The translations under genes and the position numbers were made by a program. DNA of 64,000 nucleotides from Sedimentibacter sp. MB35-C1 (lineage in GTDB: Bacteria > Bacillota > Clostridia > Tissierellales > Sedimentibacteraceae), in contig NZ_CP133188.1 in the NCBI RefSeq assembly GCF_030913635.1, positions 1,116,001-1,180,000 on the forward strand, in the 5' to 3' direction. Position 1 is the stretch's first letter, and every line of letters begins with the position of its first letter. The notes beneath the pieces are model-generated. The model made no database searches. It worked only from the letters and a program-made list of their open reading frames with translations, and was not told where the DNA came from. Positions 15,596 through 24,426 of this stretch are shown here, one piece after another.

Positions 15596-17845
15596 ATGGA
15601 ATTATTAAATAAATTGAATGAAAAGCAAAGAGAAGCGGCTTCGCATGACAAAGGCCCCATACTTGTTATAGCAGGAGCTGGTACGGGTAAGACTCGTGTG
15701 CTTACGCATAGGATCGCGTATCTTATTGAAGAGGGAAAAGCAATGCCATGGGAAATACTTGCCATTACGTTTACTAATAAGGCTGCAAATGAAATGAAGG
15801 AAAGAATTGCCCAGCTTATTGATTATGACATTGACAGAATGTGGATCGGAACTTTTCACTCAGTGTGTGTGAGAATATTAAGAAAAAATATTGAAAGACT
15901 AGGATATGATAGTAATTTTGTCATTTATGATACAAACGATCAGAAAATTATAATAAAAGACTGCATAAAGGAATTAGATATTGACTCTAAAAAGTATAAT
16001 GTTAATTCTATTAAAGCGGTAATAAGTGCGGAAAAGAATAACAGGAGACTTCCTGATAAGTTTATAGCGGAAAATTATACGGATTTTTATAAAAGGAATG
16101 TGGGAGAGGTATATTCGCTTTATGAGAAAAAGCTGAAGAAAGCAAATGCTCTTGATTTTGATGATCTTCTTATAAAAACTCTAAAACTTATAGAAACAGA
16201 GCCGGATATAAAAAAATTCTATCAGGAGAGATTTAAGTACATTCTTGTAGACGAGTATCAAGATACTAATTTAATTCAGTACAGCCTTGTTAAAATTTTA
16301 GGGCAGAAACCTGACGGTGAAAGCAATGTATTTGTTGTAGGTGATGAGGATCAGTCCATATACGGATGGAGAGGAGCGGATATCAACAATATTCTTAATT
16401 TTGAAAAGGACTTTGCAGGTGCAAAGGTTGTAAAGCTCGAAAAAAATTACCGCTCAACAAATATTATACTGAATGTTGCCAATGGAGTCATAAAGAATAA
16501 TTGTCAGAGGAAGGGTAAAAATCTGTTTACTGATTGCGATAACGGGAATCTCATAAGAATCATGGAGACTGACAATGAAAAGGATGAGGCATTTACAGTT
16601 GCTGCATTAATGAGAAAAGAAAGAAGAGACAATAATATCAGCTATGCCGATATGGCTGTTTTGTACAGAACAAATGCACAGTCGAGGGCGCTTGAAGAGG
16701 GATTGATTCGCGAGGGCATACCATATAAAATTGTTGGAGGACTTAAGTTCTACGAAAGAAAAGAAATTAAGGATATAATGGCGTACTTGATGCTTATTTA
16801 CAATCAAAAGGATGATATAAGCTTTGACAGAATAATTAATGTACCAAGAAGAAAAATCGGTGCGAAAACTGTAGAATTGATAACACGGCATTCATATGAT
16901 GCAGGTGTTTCAAAATTTGAAGCCTGTTTTGATACGGATCTGCTAAATTTATCTGCATCTGCTGAAAAAAGCGTAGAAGGCTTTGTTTCCATGATTGAAA
17001 TGCTTATGATAAAAAAGGATGTAATTTCTGTTTCGGAATTTATACAAGAAGTATATGAATCAACCGGGTATAAGTCGATGCTTGAGGAAGATGACAGTGT
17101 TGAGGGAAGAAGCAGAATCGAAAATATAGATGAATTTATGTCTGCAGCTAAGGACTTTGAGGAAAGGTATGAGGAGAACAGTATTGAAGATTTCCTGGCT
17201 CACGTTTCTTTGCTGGCTGACGTAGATAAGACAGATGAAACAAAAGTCGACACGGTAACACTGATGACTGTGCATGCAGCAAAGGGGCTGGAATTTGATA
17301 CCGTATTTGTAACAGGACTTGAGGAGGGCACTTTCCCTATTATTCATCAGGACGAATTAGACGATGATTTGGAAGAGGAGAGAAGGTTGTTCTACGTTGC
17401 GGTCACCAGAGCAAAAAGAATGCTGTATATAACCCATGCAGATGACAGAATGCGTTTTGGAAATCACGAAATGAAAATGGGTTCGAGATTTTTAAAAGAA
17501 ATACCTGAAGATTGCATAGAAGAAAGTGATCCACGGACTTTTGCCGCTAGGAAGGTTGAAAGATTAGAAAATGAGGATTTTCCAGTTAATTCCAGCAAAC
17601 AACAATCCCACTTTACTAAAAATAAATTTTTTAAAGGTGGATTTGATATAGGGAAAAAAGAAGATAAACCGAAATTAAAATCAGATAAAATTATGCCTGG
17701 AGACAGGGTTATGCATAAGGCATGGGGAATCGGAACTGTTGTTCAGATCAAAGATGACGGCGATAGTAAAGTGATAGTTATAGCGTTTGAAAACAAGGGA
17801 TTAAAAAATTTGAATTTGGAATACGCACCGATAGAAAAAATATAA
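15596..17845 (+). CDS. pcrA: ATP-dependent DNA helicase PcrA/UvrD
   Basis: A 749-residue superfamily 1A helicase that unwinds DNA 3' to 5' in repair and plasmid or fork processing. Visible motifs in order: Q motif LNEKQREA, Walker A AGAGTGKTRVL (about 28-38), motif Ia ITFTNKAANEM, GTFHSVCVRIL, Walker B DEYQDTN, motif III GDEDQSIYGWRGAD, motif IV KLEKNYRST, motif V VTLMTVHAAKGLEF and motif VI FYVAVTRAK. The C-terminal tail ends in the HKAWGIGTVV/LNLEYAPI module that binds RNA polymerase in PcrA. GGAGG four bases before 15596 sets the start; an in-frame ATG at 15560 is less likely. ligA follows after 18 bases, the common pcrA-ligA arrangement of Firmicutes. Confidence 0.95.
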   Translation: MELLNKLNEKQREAASHDKGPILVIAGAGTGKTRVLTHRIAYLIEEGKAMPWEILAITFTNKAANEMKERIAQLIDYDIDRMWIGTFHSVCVRILRKNIERLGYDSNFVIYDTNDQKIIIKDCIKELDIDSKKYNVNSIKAVISAEKNNRRLPDKFIAENYTDFYKRNVGEVYSLYEKKLKKANALDFDDLLIKTLKLIETEPDIKKFYQERFKYILVDEYQDTNLIQYSLVKILGQKPDGESNVFVVGDEDQSIYGWRGADINNILNFEKDFAGAKVVKLEKNYRSTNIILNVANGVIKNNCQRKGKNLFTDCDNGNLIRIMETDNEKDEAFTVAALMRKERRDNNISYADMAVLYRTNAQSRALEEGLIREGIPYKIVGGLKFYERKEIKDIMAYLMLIYNQKDDISFDRIINVPRRKIGAKTVELITRHSYDAGVSKFEACFDTDLLNLSASAEKSVEGFVSMIEMLMIKKDVISVSEFIQEVYESTGYKSMLEEDDSVEGRSRIENIDEFMSAAKDFEERYEENSIEDFLAHVSLLADVDKTDETKVDTVTLMTVHAAKGLEFDTVFVTGLEEGTFPIIHQDELDDDLEEERRLFYVAVTRAKRMLYITHADDRMRFGNHEMKMGSRFLKEIPEDCIEESDPRTFAARKVERLENEDFPVNSSKQQSHFTKNKFFKGGFDIGKKEDKPKLKSDKIMPGDRVMHKAWGIGTVVQIKDDGDSKVIVIAFENKGLKNLNLEYAPIEKI

Positions 17846-17863
17846 GCGCGAAAGGAATAAATT

Positions 17864-19837
17864 ATGGATGATAAGCTTCTGTTGATGAAGGAAAAAATAA
17901 GTTTGTTAAACAAAGCCAATAAGGCATATTATCAGGAGAATACAGAAATAATGTCCAACTATGAATATGACAAGCTCTATGATGAGCTTTTGAAGTTGGA
18001 AAAAGAAACCGGCATAGTACTATCCAACAGCCCATCAATTAATGTGGGTTATGAGCTGCTTACAAGTCTTCCAAAAGAGCCGCACGAGAAACCTATGCTT
18101 TCATTGGATAAAACAAAAAATGCCGCTGCATTGAAGGAATGGCTTGGTGCAAATGAAGGATTGTTGTCATGGAAGCTTGACGGATTGACTATAGTTATGA
18201 CATATGTTGGAGGAAACCTTGTTAAAGCTGTTACCAGAGGCAATGGAGAGGTTGGAGAGGTAATAACTAATAATGCCAGGGTATTCATCAATATACCTCT
18301 GAATATTAGCTACAAGGGGACATTGGTTTTGAGAGGAGAAGCTGTAATAAGCTATTCTGATTTTACAAAAATTAATAGCGAGATACATGAGGCGGAAGCA
18401 AAATATAAAAACCCCAGAAATTTATGCAGCGGTTCTGTAAGGCAGCTGAACAACAGAATAACGGCAGAAAGAAATGTACAATTTTATGGATTCTCTCTTG
18501 TGAAAGCAGAAGGAAAGAACTTTGATAATTCAAGAGAAGAACAGTTACGCTGGCTTAGCAGTTTGGGGTTTTCTGTTGTAGAACACAAAAAGGTGGATTC
18601 AACAAATATATTAGATGAGATTAAGTGGTTTGAAGAACACATAAGTGAAAATGATCTGCCTTCCGATGGACTGGTTCTGACATATAATAATATTGAATAC
18701 GGCGAATCGCTTGGGTCTACAGCTAAATTTCCCAGAGACTCCATAGCTTTTAAATGGAGTGACGAAATTAAAGAAACCGTACTGATGGAAATTGAATGGA
18801 GCGCTTCAAGAACGGGATTGATTAATCCAATTGCTGTATTTGAGCCGGTGGAGCTTGAAGGAACAACCGTCAGCCGTGCAAGCGTGCATAATTTAAGCAT
18901 TATGGAAAATCTTGAACTGGGTGTGGGCGACACCATAAGGGTGTACAAGGCAAATATGATAATTCCTCAAATATCTGATAACCTTACAAGAAGTGGAAAT
19001 GCAAAAATTCCGCACAGCTGCCCTGTATGCGGAGGAGAGACAAAGATTAAGGATGAAAATGAAATAAAAACTCTTTATTGCATGAACGAAAATTGTCTTG
19101 CAAAGCAGATAAAGTCATTCACTCATTTTGTGAGCAGAGATGCAATAAATATTGAAGGATTGTCGGAGGCTACAATAGAGAAGCTGATTGCAAAAGGTAT
19201 GATAAAAGAATTGGCGGATATATTTCATATAGGTAATTTTAAGACTACAATAGTTCAAATGGAAGGCTTTGGCGAAAAGTCTTTTGAAAATTTAGTTAAG
19301 TCTGTAAATAATGCAAGGAAAACCACAGCGGCAAGACTTTTGTACAGCCTTGGGATAGCTAATATAGGGCTTTCAAATGCCAGACTCATATGCAAGAAAT
19401 TTAATGATGACTGGTATAGAATTGAAAATGCGGAGTTAGAAGAGTTGACTGAAATTCCAGGTGTAGGAGAGGTTATGGCTGCCAATTATATTAAGTTTTT
19501 TAATGACGAAAACAAGAGGCAGATTGTAAAAGACATCCTTAAGGAAGTTGAATTGGAAAGGTCAGAAAAAAATACATCCGAACAGATATTTGAAAATATA
19601 AACTTTGTTATAACAGGATCAGTTGAAAAATTTAAAAACAGGGATGAGTTGAAAGCCTTAATTGAAAAACATGGAGGCAAGGTCACAGGTTCAGTTACTA
19701 CAAAAACAAATTACCTTATAAATAATGATAATACATCAAATTCTTCTAAAAATAAAAAGGCTAAGGAATTGGAAATACCTATAATTACTGAAGATGAGTT
19801 CATTGAAAGGTTCAATGTCGATATTGAATCTAAGTAG
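17864..19837 (+). CDS. ligA: NAD-dependent DNA ligase
   Basis: A 657-residue replicative ligase that seals nicks using NAD. Domain Ia has the YYQENTEIMSNYEYDKLYDEL pattern (about 22-42), the adenylated lysine is K104 in SWKLDG, and an OB domain contains TTVSRASVHNL. The four-Cys zinc finger is CPVCGG then CMNENC, followed by helix-hairpin-helix repeats and a C-terminal BRCT domain from about 580. The RGDG motif reads RGNG here, and SLxNAF reads SLDKTKN; I recall these as typical of a Clostridia lineage of LigA, so I do not treat them as a defect. It is cotranscribed with pcrA. No terminator is obvious in the 145-base gap after it. Confidence 0.93.
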   Translation: MDDKLLLMKEKISLLNKANKAYYQENTEIMSNYEYDKLYDELLKLEKETGIVLSNSPSINVGYELLTSLPKEPHEKPMLSLDKTKNAAALKEWLGANEGLLSWKLDGLTIVMTYVGGNLVKAVTRGNGEVGEVITNNARVFINIPLNISYKGTLVLRGEAVISYSDFTKINSEIHEAEAKYKNPRNLCSGSVRQLNNRITAERNVQFYGFSLVKAEGKNFDNSREEQLRWLSSLGFSVVEHKKVDSTNILDEIKWFEEHISENDLPSDGLVLTYNNIEYGESLGSTAKFPRDSIAFKWSDEIKETVLMEIEWSASRTGLINPIAVFEPVELEGTTVSRASVHNLSIMENLELGVGDTIRVYKANMIIPQISDNLTRSGNAKIPHSCPVCGGETKIKDENEIKTLYCMNENCLAKQIKSFTHFVSRDAINIEGLSEATIEKLIAKGMIKELADIFHIGNFKTTIVQMEGFGEKSFENLVKSVNNARKTTAARLLYSLGIANIGLSNARLICKKFNDDWYRIENAELEELTEIPGVGEVMAANYIKFFNDENKRQIVKDILKEVELERSEKNTSEQIFENINFVITGSVEKFKNRDELKALIEKHGGKVTGSVTTKTNYLINNDNTSNSSKNKKAKELEIPIITEDEFIERFNVDIESK

Positions 19838-19982
19838 CTGAACTTTACGGGACAGTTTGAATATGTTAAGCTGTATAAAATGGGTATCGTGCTTGTGCCT
19901 GTATTTGTGAGGCTAATGGCATGGATTGTGTTTGTTTTAACATCAACTATAAACTTAAATAGCAAATATAAGGAGTAACATT

Positions 19983-20612
19983 ATGACAAGAATATATTTA
20001 ACGAGACACGGGGAAACCGAATGGAACAGACAAAGAAGATTTCAAGGAAGTAAAAACTCCGAACTCACGGAGAAGGGGATTCTAGGTGCAGAACTCTTAG
20101 CAACAAGAGTTGAGGATATAGAGCTTGACTGCATAGTTTCAAGCCCTCTTAAAAGGGCATACCACACAGCTGAAATCGTAAGAGGAAAAAAAGATATAGA
20201 CATTATAAAAAATGAAGGCTTTAAGGAAATTAACTTAGGCGATTTTGAGGGTATGCGATGGGATGAGATTGAACAGCTTCACGGTGAGATTCTTAAAAGA
20301 ATTTCTAAAGATCCGTTAAACAACAGATACCCTAACGGAGAAAATCTGTCCGAATTTTACAGCCGCGTTGAAAGAGCTTTTAAAGAAGTAATAAACAAGT
20401 GCAGAAATAAAAACGTATTGATAGTAGCTCACGGTGGTACAATAAAGTGCATAGAGTCATATATCAGAAAATTTAAAATAAGCAAGGACTGGATGGGAAA
20501 TGTAGTGCATAATTGCAGCCTTTCATGCGTAGATGTGGATGACAACAATAATATCAAAGAAATTCTATACAATGATACAGAGCATTTAAATGGAAATGTT
20601 GCCTTTGGCTAG
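19983..20612 (+). CDS. Histidine phosphatase family protein
   Basis: A 209-residue enzyme of the phosphoglycerate-mutase-like superfamily. The phospho-His motif LTRHGETEWN is at about 6-15, RFQGSKNSELTEKG follows, SSPLKRAYHTAEI carries the second phosphate-binding Arg, NLGDFEG the acid, and VAHGGTIKC the second His. Such proteins act as phosphatases on small phosphorylated metabolites; some are cofactor-dependent mutases and some are alpha-ribazole phosphatases (CobC). A CobC role is possible given the cobalamin genes elsewhere in the window, but nothing here proves it. AAGGAG precedes the ATG. It is followed by a strong terminator. Confidence 0.85.
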   Translation: MTRIYLTRHGETEWNRQRRFQGSKNSELTEKGILGAELLATRVEDIELDCIVSSPLKRAYHTAEIVRGKKDIDIIKNEGFKEINLGDFEGMRWDEIEQLHGEILKRISKDPLNNRYPNGENLSEFYSRVERAFKEVINKCRNKNVLIVAHGGTIKCIESYIRKFKISKDWMGNVVHNCSLSCVDVDDNNNIKEILYNDTEHLNGNVAFG

Positions 20613-20684
20613 GCGATATTTAATCTTTTGCTATTTTTGGAGCGAAAAATCAAGTCAAATATAAATAAATAGTATGTCACATTT

Positions 20685-20724
20685 AATCAATTTGCTGTAC
20701 AAATAAAGCAAATTGATTTTTTTT
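20685..20724 (+). terminator. Rho-independent terminator
   Basis: AATCAATTTGCT (20685-20696) pairs exactly with AGCAAATTGATT (20707-20718), followed by T to 20724. The remaining 195 bases to the pyruvate carboxylase start hold only a TATAAT at 20875-20880 without a convincing -35. Confidence 0.85.
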
Positions 20725-20919
20725 AGAGATAATTGCATAATAATAAAAGGCAGAAAACGATATCACAAAGTATTTTACAAATCAAAATAAATAAAATAAA
20801 GTTTTTAATTCAAAAATCTAATTTTATAAAACAACCTCCTTGAAAAACTAATAAAATGATGTTAAACTATTTTTTATAATGATATACATTGAATGTTGAT
20901 GAGTGTTATGGAGGGACAG

Positions 20920-23900
20920 ATGAAAAATTTTAAAAGAATTCTGGTAGCAAACCGCGGCGAAATTGCCATCAGAGTTTTCAGAGCATGTGAAGAGCTTGGC
21001 ATAAGAAGCGTCGCAATTTATTCTGAAGAAGACAGAAATTCGCTTTTTAGAACAAAAGCTGATGAAGCGTATCAAATAGGTAAAGGTAAAAAGCCTGTTG
21101 ATGCTTATCTTGGCATTGATGAAATAATAAACCTTGCAAAATCTAAGGGCGTTGATGCTATACATCCAGGTTACGGATTCTTATCAGAAAATGTGGAATT
21201 TGCACGTAGATGTGAAGAAGAGGGTATTGTGTTTATAGGTCCTGACCATGTGATGATGAGCAAGCTGGGCGATAAAATTAAATCCAAGATAGTTGCAAAT
21301 TCTGTTGGAGTTCCTACAATTCCAGGAATTGAAGAAGCTGTTAAATCAGAAAACGATGCAAAAAAATTTGCTGATTTCTGTGGGTACCCGGTAATTTTGA
21401 AAGCTTCAGCAGGTGGTGGCGGAAGAGGTATGCGAATAGCATGGCGTGAAGAAGATCTTTTAAGAGAGTTCAGAAGTGCTCAGAGTGAAGCAAGGAAGGC
21501 ATTTGGCATTGATGATATATTTATAGAAAAATATCTTGAAAGACCAAAACATATAGAAGTACAGGTTCTCGGTGATAATTACGGCAATATAGTTCACTTA
21601 TTTGAAAGAGACTGTTCTATTCAAAGAAGGCATCAAAAAGTAGTTGAATTTACACCTGCTTTAAGTATAACGCTTGAGCAAAGAGAAGCTATATGCAGTG
21701 ATGCACTGAAGCTTGCTGGAGCGGTAAATTACAGGAATGCTGGGACACTTGAGTTTTTAGTGGATAAACACGGCAATCACTATTTTATTGAGATGAACCC
21801 TCGAATTCAGGTTGAGCATACAGTATCTGAAATGGTAACAGGTGTAGATATTGTTCAATCACAGATACTTATAGCACAGGGATTCAGATTGGATTCCAAT
21901 GAAATAAACATTAAGTCTCAGGATGATATAAAGCAAAACGGATATGCCATACAGTGCAGGGTAACTACAGAAGATCCCGCAAATAACTTTGCTCCTGATA
22001 CAGGAAAAATAGATGTATACAGAACAGGATCTGGATTTGGTATAAGACTTGATGGAGGAAACGGGTTCACCGGAGCAGTTATAAGCCCATACTATGACAG
22101 CCTCTTAGTTAAGGTTATTTCTCACGGAAGAACATTTAACGATGCTGTCAATAAAAGTGCGAGAGCACTGAAAGAGCTTGAAATACACGGTGTAAAAACA
22201 AATATAGGTTTTCTTTTAAATGTGCTGAACCATGAAACATTTAAAAAGGGTCAGTGCGACACAGGATTCATAGCAGATAACCCGTCACTGCTAAATGTTA
22301 GAGGCGGAGAAGATAAAGAATTAAAGGTATTGAATTATATAGGAAATATTGTTGTCAATGAGACAAAGGGGTTGAAGCCTCAGTTCGATGTACCAAGAGT
22401 TCCTGAACTGAAAAAAGACAATAAATCAAAGCAAGAGTTGAAACAACTTTTGGATACAAAAGGACCTAAGGAAGTTTCAAAATATGTCCTAAACCAAAAA
22501 CGACTATTTTTAACAGATACGACAATGCGAGATGCTCATCAATCACTTATGGCTACAAGGGTAAGAACTGTTGATATGGAGAAAATAGCTCCTGCTATGG
22601 ATAATATGGCAAGCGACTTGTTTTCAGTTGAAATGTGGGGTGGAGCTACATTTGACGTTGCATATAGATTCTTGAAAGAAGATCCATGGGAAAGACTAAG
22701 AACATTAAGACAGAAAATGCCGAATATTTTGTTCCAGATGTTGTTAAGAGGAGCAAATGCGGTTGGGTATAAAAATTATCCTGACAATGTAATAAGAGAG
22801 TTCGTTAAGGCATCTGCAAAAGAAGGAATAGATGTGTATCGTATATTTGATTCTCTGAACTGGATTGAGGGTATGGAAGTGGCCATCGATGAGGTTCTTA
22901 ACCAGAATAAAATAGTTGAAGCCAGCATCTGTTATACAGGTGACATACTTGATGAAAAAAGAGATAAGTACACATTGAAATATTATGTGGATATGGCAAA
23001 GAAGCTTGAAAAAAGAGGAGCGCATGTGCTTGCAATAAAAGACATGTCTGCACTTTTAAAACCAATGGCTGCTGATAAGCTTATAAGAGCCTTAAAAAAT
23101 GAACTGTCAATACCCGTTCATCTTCATACTCACGATACAAGCGGAAACGGAGTTGTAACAGTTTATTCGGCCGCTAATGCAGGAGTGGATATTGTTGATA
23201 CTGCATTTAACTCAATGGCGGGGCTTACAAGTCAGCCTCCTTTGAACTCTGTTATTGCAGCACTGAACAATACAGAAAGAGACACTATGCTCGATTTGGA
23301 TGATATGCAAAAAATTTCTGATTATTGGGAAGCTGTTCGACCTGTATACCATAAGTTTGAGTCCGGATTAAAAACAGGTACAGCAGAAATATACAAATAT
23401 GAAATTCCTGGAGGACAATATTCGAACCTTAAGCCACAGGTTGAAAGCTTTGGTATGGGACACAGGTTTGAAGAAGTCAAGGATATGTTTAAGACAGTTA
23501 ATGAGATGCTTGGTGATATCGTAAAGGTTACACCGTCATCAAAAGCCGTAGGAGATATGGCAATATTTATGGTTCAAAATGAACTTACTTCAGAAAATAT
23601 TTATGAAAAAGCAAAAGATATGGACTTCCCAGACTCAATTGTATCATACTTTGAAGGTATGATGGGTCAGCCGGAGGGTGGATTCCCAGAAAAACTTCAG
23701 AACCTTGTTTTAAAGGATAAGGAGCCTATTAAATGTAGACCTGGCGAACTTCTGCCACCAGAAGATTTTGATTCTATAAAAAATATGCTGAGAGAAAAAC
23801 ACGGACTTGAAGGAACGGATGAAGAGGCGCTGAGCTATGCATTGTATCCGAAAGTGTTTGAAGACTACATTAAAGACCAAAAAGAGCAGGGAAGTTTTAG

Positions 23901-24351
23901 GCTTATGGGAAGTGATATTTTCTTCCACGGTCTTGAAGAAGGAGAAACATGCGAGGTTAAAATTGCTGAAGGCCAGAAGCTTAGTATCAAGCTTGTGGAA
24001 GTAAAAGCTAATGATGACGGAACAAAGGATCTTGCATTTGAGGCAAACGGAAATAGAAGAGTAATAACAGTAAAAGATAAAAATGCCGTTAACTTAAAAG
24101 CTGCTTCTACTGAGAAAGTTATGGCTGATACAGGTAATCAATACGAAATAGGAGCAAACATACCAGGCAATGTTTATAAAATTCTTGTAAAACAGGGTGA
24201 TAAAGTTGAAGCGGGTCAACCTGTTGCAGTATTGGAAGCAATGAAAATGGAAACAAATGTATTGGCACCGTTGGCAGGAACAGTTGCAAAAATTCATGTC
24301 AAAGAAGGTCAAAGAGTAGTTGCTGGAGAGTTAATAGCAGAATTAGAATAA
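20920..24351 (+). CDS. pyc: Pyruvate carboxylase
   Basis: A 1143-residue single-chain biotin enzyme that carboxylates pyruvate to oxaloacetate, linking fermentation to C4 acids and gluconeogenesis. The biotin carboxylase domain starts at FKRILVANRGEIAIRVFRAC, with the ATP-grasp KASAGGGGRGMR and EMNPRIQVEHTV motifs. The carboxyltransferase domain starts near LFLTDTTMRDAHQSLMATR (about 530) with HTHDTSGN for the metal, and the C-terminal carrier domain has biotin-lysine motif EAMKMET about 35 residues from the end. Length is normal (1140-1180). An in-frame ATG at 20893 exists, but GGAGGG at 20910-20915 points to 20920. It is a single unit with its own terminator. Confidence 0.95.
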   Translation: MKNFKRILVANRGEIAIRVFRACEELGIRSVAIYSEEDRNSLFRTKADEAYQIGKGKKPVDAYLGIDEIINLAKSKGVDAIHPGYGFLSENVEFARRCEEEGIVFIGPDHVMMSKLGDKIKSKIVANSVGVPTIPGIEEAVKSENDAKKFADFCGYPVILKASAGGGGRGMRIAWREEDLLREFRSAQSEARKAFGIDDIFIEKYLERPKHIEVQVLGDNYGNIVHLFERDCSIQRRHQKVVEFTPALSITLEQREAICSDALKLAGAVNYRNAGTLEFLVDKHGNHYFIEMNPRIQVEHTVSEMVTGVDIVQSQILIAQGFRLDSNEINIKSQDDIKQNGYAIQCRVTTEDPANNFAPDTGKIDVYRTGSGFGIRLDGGNGFTGAVISPYYDSLLVKVISHGRTFNDAVNKSARALKELEIHGVKTNIGFLLNVLNHETFKKGQCDTGFIADNPSLLNVRGGEDKELKVLNYIGNIVVNETKGLKPQFDVPRVPELKKDNKSKQELKQLLDTKGPKEVSKYVLNQKRLFLTDTTMRDAHQSLMATRVRTVDMEKIAPAMDNMASDLFSVEMWGGATFDVAYRFLKEDPWERLRTLRQKMPNILFQMLLRGANAVGYKNYPDNVIREFVKASAKEGIDVYRIFDSLNWIEGMEVAIDEVLNQNKIVEASICYTGDILDEKRDKYTLKYYVDMAKKLEKRGAHVLAIKDMSALLKPMAADKLIRALKNELSIPVHLHTHDTSGNGVVTVYSAANAGVDIVDTAFNSMAGLTSQPPLNSVIAALNNTERDTMLDLDDMQKISDYWEAVRPVYHKFESGLKTGTAEIYKYEIPGGQYSNLKPQVESFGMGHRFEEVKDMFKTVNEMLGDIVKVTPSSKAVGDMAIFMVQNELTSENIYEKAKDMDFPDSIVSYFEGMMGQPEGGFPEKLQNLVLKDKEPIKCRPGELLPPEDFDSIKNMLREKHGLEGTDEEALSYALYPKVFEDYIKDQKEQGSFRLMGSDIFFHGLEEGETCEVKIAEGQKLSIKLVEVKANDDGTKDLAFEANGNRRVITVKDKNAVNLKAASTEKVMADTGNQYEIGANIPGNVYKILVKQGDKVEAGQPVAVLEAMKMETNVLAPLAGTVAKIHVKEGQRVVAGELIAELE

Positions 24352-24365
24352 AAAAATTTATAAGA

Positions 24366-24394
24366 AAAGGCAACCCAGATTCTTGGTTGCCTTT
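24366..24394 (+). terminator. Terminator between convergent genes
   Basis: AAAGGCAACC (24366-24375) pairs with GGTTGCCTTT (24385-24394) across a 9-base loop. It ends the pyruvate carboxylase gene; the next gene runs the other way. Confidence 0.75.
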
Positions 24395-24426
24395 CTATAT
24401 TTTAGTTTGCTTATTTTAAGTGGGTT

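Noticed and set aside
17864-19837. LigA with RGNG instead of RGDG and SLDKTKN instead of SLxNAF as a degenerate ligase
   Set aside because: I recall the same differences from LigA proteins of other Clostridia, and K104, the zinc-finger Cys and the BRCT domain are intact, so it looks like a lineage variant of the working ligase.
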